A model generated the notes under the pieces. It had not been told where the DNA came from. It saw only the letters and a list, made by a program, of their open reading frames with translations, and did no database searches. A program made the position numbers and the translations under genes. A stretch of DNA of 64,000 bases from Legionella donaldsonii (GTDB lineage Bacteria > Pseudomonadota > Gammaproteobacteria > Legionellales > Legionellaceae), in assembly GCF_900452385.1 (NCBI RefSeq), contig NZ_UGOA01000001.1, positions 2,055,501 through 2,119,500 on the forward strand. The letters are read 5' to 3'. How positions within the stretch are numbered: position 1 is the first letter of the stretch; each line of letters begins with the position of its first letter. Of the stretch, positions 37,960 to 46,965 are shown piece by piece.

Positions 37960-39643
37960 GCGCTATTTCCTTCAACCTCTCCATACCATTTCCAGCATGG
38001 CCACGGTACTCATAAGGACCAACCACCACATTAAAGCAATCTGTACATTTGCTCAGTGACTCAATGCATGCTGCAAATCCAAGGTTGCGTAAACGGTTTC
38101 TCAATGCAACAGCATCTGCTTTTAACTTTAGACGTCCTGCAGAAACATACCAAATTCTTGGCGTCACACCAGGCGGTGGAGTCGTATTTTTTGCGATTAT
38201 TGCTTTTGTTAAGGGGGTCGTATCCATATTCTTTACTGGTTGCGCCAGATATAAAGACCTGTCCGTTGTATCCGGATAGGGTAATTCATCCATCGCTTTG
38301 TTTAACAGTATATGCGTCTGGGCTGAACTGAAAACATCATTATTCACGACGTTTTGCGGTAAGCGCATCTTCAGATAACACAGCAACCGACCCATGCCAT
38401 TGAGCAACCGATAACGACTATAAACCTCGTCATTGATTCCACGGGCCAACTCTATTTGTGACTGATAGTACTCATTCTGAGAATCCAGCAAATCCAGCAG
38501 GGTTCTTTTGCCAACCTTAAACTGTTCTTGATAAGCACTGCGAGTCTCTCTTGAAGCAACAACATGCCGGCGTAGCGGATTTAAACGCAACCCGGAGGCT
38601 GTCCACGCATTCCAGGACAACCGCACAGACTCCTTCATATCGATCAAAGCCTTATTCTTCAATTCATAGGCTTCTTGAACCTCATAGGCCGTCTGCCGTA
38701 CATTGGCATCATCTGAACCGCCACGAAACAAATTATAATTCATCCGAATCATCGCCATTCGGTCATTATTCGGCCCTATCAATCCATCCAGGTTACGGTT
38801 TTGGGACGCACTCAATACAAAATCAACGCGCGGATAATACGCTGCCCGCGCAACATCGTATTGTGATTTCGCCTCTTTCACATCCGCATAGGTTGAACGG
38901 ACAGTTGGATGGTTATCTAATCCTCGCTCTATTGCCTCACCTAATGAACGAGGCAAATCCTGGTGTGTCGGTACACGCGGCCACACCAATTTCCCTGGCC
39001 ACTTCCCTACAACCTTCGCGTAATTAATCCGTGCTTCCTGCAAGTTCGCTTCCGCACTGATTTTATTCGATTCCGCCAAAGCCAGGCGAGCATCGGCTTG
39101 ATCCACCTCTGCCTCGCGCGATACTCCTGCTTCACTCCGATCTTTTATCATGCCAAAAACTGCACGATGCGCATGATAGTTGGTGATTGCATAACCATAT
39201 AATTTTTCGTGGAGAATCACCAGTAAATAGCGATTTATGATTTCTAGCGCTAAATCTTCCGCCACGCCTTGCGTTTTCAATTCCTGCGCTTGATACAAAC
39301 TCTTCGTTCGTTTGACTTCATTAACTATACCGCCGCCAGCAAACAGATTTTGCTTTAACTCAATGTAGGATTCCGTACGATTCAATATCCTGATACCAGG
39401 CCCATCAATCGCTTCTGTCGTCGGGTTATCACTCCTTTCTCGACCAAAGCCCGCATTCGCATCGATAGTCGGCCACCAGCCTCCTCGAGCCTTATCTATC
39501 CCTTGACGCGCGGATAACTGCTTCGCCGTGTTATATAGAACATCAGGGTTAGAAATCATCCCGTGCTGCACTGCTTCATTTAATGTGTCCGCTCTTAATG
39601 GAGAGGTTGCAACAATAGCCAATACCAGTAAGCAATACCTCAT
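37910..39643 (-). CDS. TolC-family outer membrane channel with C-terminal SPOR domain, copy 1
   Basis: A 577-residue outer membrane efflux protein of the LapE/AggA type that would form the pore for the adhesins. The first 19 residues are a signal peptide (ends SPLRADTLNEA). TolC repeats fill about residues 20-430, with NPDVLYNTAKQLSARQGIDK near the start and the second half repeating the pattern. After a linker, the last 80 residues (from RIWYVSAGRLKLKADA to GILVTYRKEP) match a SPOR domain, including the VVVGPYEYRG strand. SPOR domains bind denuded glycan strands of peptidoglycan. The protein differs from copy 2 at two positions only. It is followed by lapG with a 50-nt overlap. No ABC ATPase or fusion protein is nearby. 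Confidence 0.9.
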   Translation of the reverse strand: MRYCLLVLAIVATSPLRADTLNEAVQHGMISNPDVLYNTAKQLSARQGIDKARGGWWPTIDANAGFGRERSDNPTTEAIDGPGIRILNRTESYIELKQNLFAGGGIVNEVKRTKSLYQAQELKTQGVAEDLALEIINRYLLVILHEKLYGYAITNYHAHRAVFGMIKDRSEAGVSREAEVDQADARLALAESNKISAEANLQEARINYAKVVGKWPGKLVWPRVPTHQDLPRSLGEAIERGLDNHPTVRSTYADVKEAKSQYDVARAAYYPRVDFVLSASQNRNLDGLIGPNNDRMAMIRMNYNLFRGGSDDANVRQTAYEVQEAYELKNKALIDMKESVRLSWNAWTASGLRLNPLRRHVVASRETRSAYQEQFKVGKRTLLDLLDSQNEYYQSQIELARGINDEVYSRYRLLNGMGRLLCYLKMRLPQNVVNNDVFSSAQTHILLNKAMDELPYPDTTDRSLYLAQPVKNMDTTPLTKAIIAKNTTPPPGVTPRIWYVSAGRLKLKADAVALRNRLRNLGFAACIESLSKCTDCFNVVVGPYEYRGHAGNGMERLKEIAHVQGILVTYRKEPKCS

Positions 39644-39654
39644 TCATCCATCCT
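37910..39654. repeat. Direct repeat of 1745 bp, copy 1
   Basis: Matches 46966-48710 with the same orientation and equal length. Identity starts exactly at the stop codon and ends 11 nt upstream of the ATG. By eye I find five differences (37955, 37966, 37975, 38110, 38627), about 99.7 percent identity. The offset between copies is 9056 bp. Confidence 0.95.
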
Positions 39655-39815
39655 TCCCTGCTAGCAACATTCTCTAAAGATTAATAAGCTAATCCAAACT
39701 TCTATTAACATCAACTGTTTTGAAGCAATAGTTATTTTATAAATAGCCTTTCCACGTCCTCATCTAACCCCGAAAAGGATCAAACCAGGTAGGTCTATTC
39801 AAACTCCATCTTCAC

Positions 39816-42800
39816 TTACACGCCCATTTCATTGACTACAACCACGGGAATTTGAGGGGTAATGTCCTGTATCGAATGAACTGTCGTGGCATCCACATTA
39901 AGCCCAACAAAAGTAAGCGTCGCACCATTAGCAAAATTCACATTCAAATCTTGTCCATTATTACTATTGGAAAACGGAGTTTGTTGATCCAGCAAATTGT
40001 CCAGATCATTCACATTCTCAACATTGATTACACTTTCAAATTTAAGCACATCCTGCGTCGGATTGAAATTATGGATAGTATTATTGCCTTTTAATGTTTC
40101 AAGGTTAAGTAATAAAGTATCCTGATCGGTATCAAGCCCAAGATCAATCACATTATTGCCTGTGCCTCCATCAACAATATCAGCACCTTTACCGGCATTA
40201 ATGATATCGTTTCCTTCTTGCCCGAAAATTCGGTCATTTCCGGAGCCACCTTCCAGAATATCATGGCCTCCAGATCTTGTATTACCATTCGCCAACACTG
40301 TTTCCTGAGCCAATTCATGGGTATGATTATTGATATAATCCAGAGTATCAGCGCGGGTCCAGTTATATTGGGCATTGTTTTCTAATTCATTAAAAACTGC
40401 CCAACCTGAGCCTAGTGGTAAATCAAGCCCTTTATCTGCTGCAAGTTTATCCGTATAAAGTGTGTCACCATAAATAAGATCATTATCACCATAACCTACA
40501 ATATGGTCACCACCAGCCGCATTTAAGGTAATAAATGGATTTAATTGCGCTAAAATGTCATTTAGTATCGCGGGTGAATTAGCATTAAAAGCTATTCCTG
40601 TGCTGTCAATATTATTCAGGTAACTGGTAGCCGCTGCATTATCAATCGATACCGCCCGTAATATTCCATGACTTTGTAGCGCATCTACTTCACTAAAGGT
40701 ATCAGCAATACTTCTTACATAGTCATTAGAGCCACCACCAGTAGCAGTAGTACTACTAACAGCCAATGTTTCAAAATCGCCATCACTATCGTTATCGACT
40801 CGATATTGCTGTGTACCATCAAGATCCCGTGAGTTAGATTCTGAGATTAGATTATTAAAATCGCGTGTTGTTGCACCACCTGTTTCAGTGCCATATAAAT
40901 TTCTAATAAGAACTTCTTCTGTTAAAGAACCATGGCCCATAACAGAAGTTTGACTCGTATAATTTGTGGAGTCACCATCCATATAGAATGTAGGTAAACC
41001 ATCAGTTAAAAATATAGTTTGTTGAATATCCGCAGCGCCTGCGGAGGTGTCAAACCACTGATGGGTTGCTCCTAAAGCGGCTTCGTAGTTAGTACCCCCT
41101 GTTGCTTGTAAACCCGCAATAAAATTAAGCGCTCCTGCTAAACCAGCAGCCGTACTAATGTTAAAAGTTCCTTGATTATTTACAAAGGTGCTAAAAGAGG
41201 TTAGATGAACATTAATCGTAGCATTTTCTGTCTCTGATAATTGGTTTAACAAATTAGATACTAAACTTTTCATGACAGTTAAACGGGATTGATTATTGCC
41301 AAAAATTTCACCCATACTGCCGGATGTATCAAGAATAAACGCTAAATTGGCTACCTTACCTACAACTTCTACACCGCCAACATCTCCCACTAAAATGTCG
41401 GCTCTTCCATCACCAGATATGGTACCTTGCCCACTACCCACTTCGTAATTGGGTAGACTATTCCCTGTATCATTAGTATTTGTACCTACGATAAGCACAG
41501 GAGGCGACGTGTCATGGGTATTAATAATTAAATTAGCCGAACTATAATCACCATCGCCATCACGAATAGTGTAAACGAATTGTTCTGTACTATCTTCCAA
41601 TGTTTCATAGGATGTATAACTGTAATCACCACTAGTAAAATCGAATCTTAGAGTTCCGTGGAATTGTGTATCTTCAATAAGAACAAAACGATGACCATTG
41701 GCATCAATAGCAGCATTCTCGGCTAAATAAGTAACTCCATTATGTTCCAGGGAAACTACTTTCTGATCGGTCCCACCATCAGCACCATAAGAATCGACTT
41801 GCCCATTCGGACTAGGATTTGAGATTACATTACCATTAACAAAACTTGCCTCATTCACATTAGTTAGATTATCAAAAGCTACTGGACCGTCATCATCAAA
41901 ACCAATGTTACCTCCCAAATCCAATACCTTAGCATCTGTATGAGTATCACCATCGCCATCAATGATGATGGCCGTAGCTAATAATCCAACCAGTCCATTA
42001 TTTAGCCATATTTGCTGGGCAGCAAAATTAGCGTTTGTACCCGGTAAATCGTGATCGATTTCCCTTTGTTGAGTAAGTGTCACTAAGCCAGTACTAGAAT
42101 TAACTCCCAATGAAAAGACTGTATTTCCCCCGGTCACGCCAGCTGCCGTTGCCGAGGTTGAACCGATAACCTCACCGTTGATGTTGTAAAGGTGAATCAC
42201 CTGCCCATCCGATTTTAGCCCGGAATCAACACCGGCGGATGCCAGTAAATTAAGCTGGTAAGTCCATGCCACAGAACCAGCCCCATCCGCACCAAAATTC
42301 GAAGCAGCTGTAAAGGCGGCAGCAAAGGAAGCCGTCGCCACATCAGACGCCGCACCGATGGTTTGTGCATCCTGGGTATTTAACAGAATGAGGTTGCCAT
42401 CGGTTGCTGTCACAGAAATGCTTGGACCATCATCATCAAAAACGACATTGCCCCCTAAATCAAGCACCTTGGAATCGGTACTGGTATCGCCATCACCATC
42501 CGTGATCGTGGCTTGACCGGTTAACCCCACCAGACCCGTGTTTAAACTAATTTCCTGGGCCTCATAATTCGCATTTGAACCTGGCAGGCTGTGATCGATT
42601 TCCCGCAGTTGCGTGAGGCTGACTTCCCCGGTACCGGAATTCACGGCCAGTGAGAAAATTGTATTTCCCCCGGTCACGCCAGCTGCCGTTGCCGAGGTTG
42701 AACCGATAACCTCGCCGTTAATGTTGTAAAGGTGAATCACCTGCCCATCCGATTTTAGCCCGGAATCAACACCGGCGGATGCCAGTAAATTAAGCTGGTA

Positions 42801-45800
42801 AGTCCATGCCACAGAACCAGCCCCATCCGCACCAAAATTCGAAGCAGCTGTAAAGGCGGCAGCAAAGGAAGCCGTCGCCACATCAGACGCCGCACCGATG
42901 GTTTGTGCATCCTGGGTATTTAACAGAATGAGGTTGCCATCGGTTGCTGTCACAGAAATGCTTGGACCATCATCATCAAAAACGACATTGCCCCCTAAAT
43001 CAAGCACCTTGGAATCGGTACTGGTATCGCCATCACCATCCGTGATCGTGGCTTGACCGGTTAACCCCACCAGACCCGTGTTTAAACTAATTTCCTGGGC
43101 CTCATAATTCGCATTTGAACCTGGCAGGCTGTGATCGATTTCCCGCAGTTGCGTGAGGCTGACTTCCCCGGTGCCGGAATTCACGGCCAGTAAGAAAATT
43201 GTATTTCCCCCGGTCACGCCAGCTGCCGTTGCCGAGGTTGAACCAATAACCTCGCCGTTGATGTTATAAAGGTGAATCACTTGCCCATCCGATTTTAGCC
43301 CGGAATCAACACCGGCGGATGCCAGTAAATTAAGCTGGTAAGTCCATGCCACAGAACCAGCCCCATCCGCACCAAAATTCGAAGCAGCTGTAAAGGCGGC
43401 AGCAAAGGAAGCCGTCGCCACATCAGACGCCGCACCGATGGTTTGTGCATCCTGGGTATTTAACAGAATGAGGTTGCCATCGGTTGCTGTCACAGAAATG
43501 CTTGGACCATCATCATCAAAAACGACATTGCCCCCTAAATCAAGCACCTTGGAATCGGTACTGGTATCGCCATCACCATCCGTGATCGTGGCTTGACCGG
43601 TTAACCCCACCAGACCCGTGTTTAAACTAATTTCCTGGGCCTCATAATTCGCATTTGAACCTGGCAGGCTGTGATCGATTTCCCGCAGTTGCGTGAGGCT
43701 GACTTCCCCGGTGCCGGAATTCACGGCCAGTGAGAAAATTGTATTTCCCCCGGTCACGCCAGCTGCCGTTGCCGAGGTTGAACCAATAAGCTCGCCGTTA
43801 ATGTTGTAAAGGTGAATCACCTGCCCATCCGATTTTAGCCCGGAATCAACACCGGCGGATGCCAGTAAATTAAGCTGGTAAGTCCATGCCACAGAACCAG
43901 CTCCATCCGCACCAAAATTCGAAGCAGCTGTAAAGGCGGCAGCAAAGGAAGCCGTCGCCACATCAGACGCCGCACCGATGGTTTGTGCATCCTGGGTATT
44001 TAACAGAATGAGGTTCTCATCGGTTGCTGTCACAGAAATACTTGGACCATCATCATCAAAAACGACATTGCCCCCTAAATCAAGCACCTTGGAATCGGTA
44101 CTGGTATCGCCATCACCATCCGTGATCGTGGCTTGACCGGTTAACCCCACCAGCCCCGTGTTTAAACTAATTTCCTGGGCCTCATAATTCGCATTTGAAC
44201 CTGGCAGGCTGTGATCGATTTCCCGCAGTTGCGTGAGGCTGACTTCCCCGGTACCGGAATTCACGGCCAGTGAGAAAATCGTATTTCCCCCGGTCACGCC
44301 AGCTGCCGTTGCCGAGGTTGAACCGATAACCTCACCGTTGATGTTGTAAAGGTGAATCACCTGCCCATCCGATTTTAGCCCGGAATCAACACCGGCGGAT
44401 GCCAGTAAATTAAGCTGGTAAGTCCATGCCACAGAACCAGCCCCATCCGCACCAAAATTCGAAGCAGCTGTAAAGGCGGCAGCAAAGGAAGCCGTCGCCA
44501 CATCAGACGCCGCACCGATGGTTTGTGCATCCTGGGTATTTAACAGAATGAGGTTGCCATCGGTTGCTGTCACAGAAATGCTTGGACCATCATCATCAAA
44601 AACGACATTGCCCCCTAAATCAAGCACCTTGGAATCGGTACTGGTATCGCCATCACCATCCGTGATCGTGGCTTGACCGGTTAACCCCACCAGACCCGTG
44701 TTTAAACTAATTTCCTGGGCCTCATAATTCGCATTTGAACCTGGCAGGCTGTGATCGATTTCCCGCAGTTGCGTGAGGCTGACTTCCCCGGTGCCGGAAT
44801 TCACGGCCAGTGAGAAAATTGTATTTCCCCCGGTCACGCCAGCTGCCGTTGCCGAGGTTGAACCGATAACCTCACCGTTGATGTTATAAAGGTGAATCAC
44901 CTGCCCATCCGATTTTAGCCCGGAATCAACACCGGCGGATGCCAGTAAATTAAGCTGGTAAGTCCATGCCACAGAACCAGCCCCATCCGCACCAAAATTC
45001 GAAGCAGCTGTAAAGGCGGCAGCAAAGGAAGCCGTCGCCACATCAGACGCCGCACCGATGGTTTGTGCATCCTGGGTATTTAATAGAATGAGGTTCTCAT
45101 CGGTTGCTGCCACGGAAATACTGGGACCGTCGTCAAGTATATCAATATTAAAATTTTTACTCAGACTATCGCCATCACTATCAATAACGGTTGCTGTAAC
45201 AACGACTCTAAACAGGTCGTTATTATCAAGAGAATCAGCGTGTGGTATCGCCTTTAGTTGCGTAAATTGATATTCATTCTCCGCATTGTAAACTAGCTTC
45301 CAAAATCCATCATTATTGGTTAACGTACGAGTTTCCGGATCCCATACTGCATTTTCTGCTGTAAATTTAACCTCACCACCGTCAGCATCAGCACCAAAAT
45401 CTTTTTCTAAAACCCCAACAATAGACGTTAATCCATCTGTTTCATCTACTAATAAATCATCTGTACCCGTAATCTTAGGTCCGTCATCGTAAATAGTTAT
45501 CAAAAATGGGCTACTGGCGCTGGCACCATCAGTCCTTGTTAGGATAGCAGTCACCTCAATAGCAGTATTGTCATTGTTATCATTTGAGTCTGGATGTTTA
45601 ATGGCTTCTAATTGAGAAAAATCGAATTGCTTAGTATTAGCGTTATAGCGTAGCTCCCAACTACCATCATCCGCCACTAACATTTTTTCGCCATCGTTCC
45701 ATGTTGCATTGCTCGCAGAAAATGTTAAGGATTTAATTGCTAAATCCTCCACATTCGAACGCACTGTTACAGCAGCTGTTTGTAAACCATTCGACTCATC

Positions 45801-46382
45801 GAATGACAACCCCTGTGTTGCCAGTTGAACAGGTATTTGCGCTGTTATGGCTGGTACACCAGAATCACCTATATTTGAAATTTGAACATCTTGTACAGGA
45901 GCTCTCTCTTCAAAAAGAATAGGAACAAACCTTATTGAGTCAGTAAAGGAGAGGGAAGGTCCTAAAGTATCATACCCGGCATTAACATGCCCAACACCAT
46001 AAAGTGGATCCAGAACAAATATACTACCACCGCTTCCTAAAACCGTGTCCTCACCTGCTGCGGTTTCTTCCAATGATTGCAGCAAGGCCACTGGATCAAT
46101 GCCATTAGCCATTGCCTTTTCAACAAGCGCGTCAACATCAACACCCTGCTTTATACTTTTTAGCAAGGGAGAAATACCGTCGAGATTGAATGTTTGCCCA
46201 GCCCCCAAATAGATATTTTCCAACCCCTGTATATGGAGTTGAGCGTCTCCATCCATTAGCAGGAGTCGTTCTCCAGGTAATACCGTCGTACCGGTTTTTG
46301 CAATAGTTGCGTGGTTATTTGAATGAATTTTAATAAGAAAACCATTTAAGGCATCGACAACCATCGGTATATCTTTATTCAT
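39816..46382 (-). CDS. Second LapA-like adhesin with T1SS-143-type repeats, vWA and RTX motifs
   Basis: A 2188-residue adhesin. Residues 1-115 are a retention module like that of the giant adhesin, with TAAG at 107-110; its Ala108-Ala109 pair has the same numbering as the cut site of P. fluorescens LapA. Two diverged repeats (about 180-420) with YDDGP or LDDGP ends follow, then six near-identical 180-residue units (421-1500) resembling T1SS-143/DUF5801 domains. Residues about 1675-1870 form a von Willebrand A domain with the MIDAS motif DTSGSMG. RTX nonapeptides lie at about 1955-2085 (GGDHIVGYGDNDLIYGD and GGSGNDRIFGQEGNDIINAG). The last 100 residues form a T1SS secretion signal. AGGGATG lies 8 nt before the ATG. 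It is flanked by the two tolC-like copies. Confidence 0.92.
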   Translation of the reverse strand: MNKDIPMVVDALNGFLIKIHSNNHATIAKTGTTVLPGERLLLMDGDAQLHIQGLENIYLGAGQTFNLDGISPLLKSIKQGVDVDALVEKAMANGIDPVALLQSLEETAAGEDTVLGSGGSIFVLDPLYGVGHVNAGYDTLGPSLSFTDSIRFVPILFEERAPVQDVQISNIGDSGVPAITAQIPVQLATQGLSFDESNGLQTAAVTVRSNVEDLAIKSLTFSASNATWNDGEKMLVADDGSWELRYNANTKQFDFSQLEAIKHPDSNDNNDNTAIEVTAILTRTDGASASSPFLITIYDDGPKITGTDDLLVDETDGLTSIVGVLEKDFGADADGGEVKFTAENAVWDPETRTLTNNDGFWKLVYNAENEYQFTQLKAIPHADSLDNNDLFRVVVTATVIDSDGDSLSKNFNIDILDDGPSISVAATDENLILLNTQDAQTIGAASDVATASFAAAFTAASNFGADGAGSVAWTYQLNLLASAGVDSGLKSDGQVIHLYNINGEVIGSTSATAAGVTGGNTIFSLAVNSGTGEVSLTQLREIDHSLPGSNANYEAQEISLNTGLVGLTGQATITDGDGDTSTDSKVLDLGGNVVFDDDGPSISVTATDGNLILLNTQDAQTIGAASDVATASFAAAFTAASNFGADGAGSVAWTYQLNLLASAGVDSGLKSDGQVIHLYNINGEVIGSTSATAAGVTGGNTIFSLAVNSGTGEVSLTQLREIDHSLPGSNANYEAQEISLNTGLVGLTGQATITDGDGDTSTDSKVLDLGGNVVFDDDGPSISVTATDENLILLNTQDAQTIGAASDVATASFAAAFTAASNFGADGAGSVAWTYQLNLLASAGVDSGLKSDGQVIHLYNINGELIGSTSATAAGVTGGNTIFSLAVNSGTGEVSLTQLREIDHSLPGSNANYEAQEISLNTGLVGLTGQATITDGDGDTSTDSKVLDLGGNVVFDDDGPSISVTATDGNLILLNTQDAQTIGAASDVATASFAAAFTAASNFGADGAGSVAWTYQLNLLASAGVDSGLKSDGQVIHLYNINGEVIGSTSATAAGVTGGNTIFLLAVNSGTGEVSLTQLREIDHSLPGSNANYEAQEISLNTGLVGLTGQATITDGDGDTSTDSKVLDLGGNVVFDDDGPSISVTATDGNLILLNTQDAQTIGAASDVATASFAAAFTAASNFGADGAGSVAWTYQLNLLASAGVDSGLKSDGQVIHLYNINGEVIGSTSATAAGVTGGNTIFSLAVNSGTGEVSLTQLREIDHSLPGSNANYEAQEISLNTGLVGLTGQATITDGDGDTSTDSKVLDLGGNVVFDDDGPSISVTATDGNLILLNTQDAQTIGAASDVATASFAAAFTAASNFGADGAGSVAWTYQLNLLASAGVDSGLKSDGQVIHLYNINGEVIGSTSATAAGVTGGNTVFSLGVNSSTGLVTLTQQREIDHDLPGTNANFAAQQIWLNNGLVGLLATAIIIDGDGDTHTDAKVLDLGGNIGFDDDGPVAFDNLTNVNEASFVNGNVISNPSPNGQVDSYGADGGTDQKVVSLEHNGVTYLAENAAIDANGHRFVLIEDTQFHGTLRFDFTSGDYSYTSYETLEDSTEQFVYTIRDGDGDYSSANLIINTHDTSPPVLIVGTNTNDTGNSLPNYEVGSGQGTISGDGRADILVGDVGGVEVVGKVANLAFILDTSGSMGEIFGNNQSRLTVMKSLVSNLLNQLSETENATINVHLTSFSTFVNNQGTFNISTAAGLAGALNFIAGLQATGGTNYEAALGATHQWFDTSAGAADIQQTIFLTDGLPTFYMDGDSTNYTSQTSVMGHGSLTEEVLIRNLYGTETGGATTRDFNNLISESNSRDLDGTQQYRVDNDSDGDFETLAVSSTTATGGGSNDYVRSIADTFSEVDALQSHGILRAVSIDNAAATSYLNNIDSTGIAFNANSPAILNDILAQLNPFITLNAAGGDHIVGYGDNDLIYGDTLYTDKLAADKGLDLPLGSGWAVFNELENNAQYNWTRADTLDYINNHTHELAQETVLANGNTRSGGHDILEGGSGNDRIFGQEGNDIINAGKGADIVDGGTGNNVIDLGLDTDQDTLLLNLETLKGNNTIHNFNPTQDVLKFESVINVENVNDLDNLLDQQTPFSNSNNGQDLNVNFANGATLTFVGLNVDATTVHSIQDITPQIPVVVVNEMGV
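41883..45122 (-). repeat. Six tandem 540-bp repeats
   Basis: Exactly 6 x 540 bp, each encoding 180 residues from SISV to the next FDDDGP. The first five units are almost identical in DNA; the last (41883-42422) is diverged in its C-terminal half. Private changes such as G versus E before NLILLN and V versus L before IGS mark single units. Confidence 0.95.
46053..46064 (-). other. Predicted LapG cleavage site in the second adhesin
   Basis: Encodes T-A-A-G at residues 107-110 in the context LEETAAGEDT, at the end of the retention module and homologous to the site in the giant adhesin. Confidence 0.78.
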
Positions 46383-46965
46383 TTTAATACATCCCTAAAT
46401 AAAGAAATGGAAGCTATGTCTGAATGCACAGCAAAACCGACAGATCGCCTTTTGAATTTGTATATCCTTCACAAATACTGTTTAACGATTGGATTTGCTT
46501 AAATAGAATGGTTTCCTATCCCTGAATCCTTCTCATAATGCTTTCCAGTCATAAGGATACCATTTCAACAGTATCTTGTTTAAATATAGCACAGCATGAG
46601 ATTTATTTTTCCTTTTTGATTTTTTGGAACCATTTTCCTGTTATTGATTAGCTGAAACCTTGAAAAAACCCGGTTAAACGGGAAAAGATGAAAACTATCT
46701 AATTGATTTAATTAATAAAAAAAAGCTTTCTCGAAATTATTAGCCTACCCCAATATTAAAAAATTTATCAAAAAAAACGGTATATTTTTAGCTTGTTCTC
46801 ATCAAAATGACCATTAGTATAGTTATTAGCTCGTTGTATTCCATAACGAGAAAAGAGGCAGTATCTGCAATTTTGGCTTTAAGCGAGCAATATCACTCGT
46901 TATTGATGTCTTTATGCTCTCCTCTAGCCGATAGGAGGAGAGCCAAACCACTATCCTGCTAAATC
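46383..46965 (-). other. Intergenic region upstream of the second adhesin
   Basis: 583 nt without a gene that I can support. It is AT-rich and should carry the adhesin promoter. A short inverted repeat CTCGTT...AACGAG lies near 46830-46850 and CCCG...CGGG near 46670. Neither looks like a strong terminator for the upstream tolC-like copy. No c-di-GMP riboswitch was recognised. Confidence 0.4.

Noticed and set aside
38049-39202. Plus-strand ORFs repeated opposite both tolC-like copies
   Set aside because: They are identical in both places only because the gene is duplicated; no support as genes.
46383-46965. A c-di-GMP riboswitch upstream of adhesin 2
   Set aside because: I could not find the conserved core of either GEMM class or a fitting terminator hairpin.
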